Source: Clostridia bacterium (lineage in GTDB: Bacteria > Bacillota > Clostridia > Oscillospirales > Acutalibacteraceae). Taken from it: DNA of 5,824 nt. The stretch covers positions 1-5,824 of the forward strand of contig JAFTCS010000047.1 in NCBI GenBank assembly GCA_017454565.1. The letters run 5' to 3'. The notes beneath the pieces were generated by a model. The model ran no database searches. It saw nothing but the letters and a program-made list of their open reading frames with translations, and was not told the DNA's origin. A program made the translations under genes and the position numbers. Of this stretch, positions 5,619-5,824 are shown piece by piece. The stretch's first letter is position 1; every line of letters begins with the position of its first letter.

Positions 5619-5684
5619 CGCTATGCTGCTTTCCTCAATGCTTCCAGCACTTACACGGATTTTTATCCGATTCGGGCATATCCT

Positions 5685-5824
5685 TTACGCCGGATTGAAC
5701 TTATCCTTGCCCTGCTTGCATCTCGGACATTTCCAGTCATCGGGCAGATCCTCAAAAGCTACGCCGTCATGCTCAGCAGGATCATAAACATAACCGCAGA
5801 TCGAACAGACATATTTGCCTGTCG
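5685..5824 (-). CDS. Rubredoxin or C-terminal rubredoxin domain (5' end outside window)
   Basis: The minus strand from 5824 to TAA at 5685-5687 gives 45 complete residues. They begin TGKYVCSICGYVYDPAEHDG and continue with VAFEDLPDDWKCPRC, then KQGKDKFNPA. The two CxxC knuckles (CSIC and CPRC) are the four-cysteine iron site of rubredoxins, small cytoplasmic one-electron carriers that serve oxygen and peroxide detoxification in anaerobes. YVYDPAE, DLPDDWxCPxC and GKDxF are the conserved family signature. The loop between the two knuckles is short: 23 residues from the second to the third Cys, compared with about 30 in classical clostridial rubredoxin. Classical rubredoxin starts only a few residues before YxCxxCG, so this may be a free 50-residue protein or the tail of a larger redox enzyme; the window ends too soon to tell. 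A terminator follows at 5526-5575. Confidence 0.9.
   Translation of the reverse strand, partial: TGKYVCSICGYVYDPAEHDGVAFEDLPDDWKCPRCKQGKDKFNPA

Noticed and set aside
1..5824. CRISPR arrays, tRNA genes or transposase genes
   Set aside because: No regularly spaced repeats, no cloverleaf-like sequence and no transposase motifs were seen on either strand.

Overview
The window looks like a piece of a Gram-positive gut or rumen Clostridia chromosome, probably Ruminococcus-like. This is inferred from protein flavour: an LRR surface-type protein, a Gly/Pro/Asp-rich linker lipoprotein with a parallel beta-helix, a rubredoxin, AGGAGG/GGAG ribosome-binding sites and TAA-dominated stops. No rRNA or marker gene is present, so the taxonomy is tentative. 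There is no tRNA, CRISPR array or recognisable transposase.

Layout. (1) 1-1119, plus strand: 3' part of a leucine-rich-repeat protein with an internal tandem duplication of about 212 residues, ending in a strong hairpin terminator (1173-1214). (2) 1428-2390, minus strand: an intact polytopic membrane protein resembling the HPP/FUSC-like uncharacterised transporters, with a good promoter and ribosome-binding site. (3) 2479-3431: two decayed genes head to head, a GNAT acetyltransferase (minus, nonsense codon where a Trp is expected) and a metallo-beta-lactamase-fold hydrolase (plus, frameshifted and cut at both ends). Their 5' ends and whatever promoters lay between them have been lost at one junction near 2860-2885. 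(4) 3428-3846: a 22-codon orphan reading frame, then a gene-free stretch packed with RNA-like hairpins and bounded by two rho-independent terminators. (5) 3883-5349, minus strand: a 488-codon secreted beta-helix lipoprotein gene whose body is fully open but whose signal peptide carries two stop codons (codons 3 and 21). (6) 5350-5684: intergenic, with several stem-loops and the terminator of the next gene. (7) 5685-5824, minus strand: C-terminal end of a rubredoxin.

The genes do not form an obvious pathway or operon. The main signal is localised gene decay: three consecutive genes between 2479 and 5349 are broken, while the membrane gene and the visible parts of the LRR and rubredoxin genes are open. 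The most interesting points are the beta-helix lipoprotein inactivated only in its export signal, and the hairpin-rich interval 3428-3846, which could hold a small structured RNA or the remnant of a mobile element. I do not see convincing evidence for a complete novel system.
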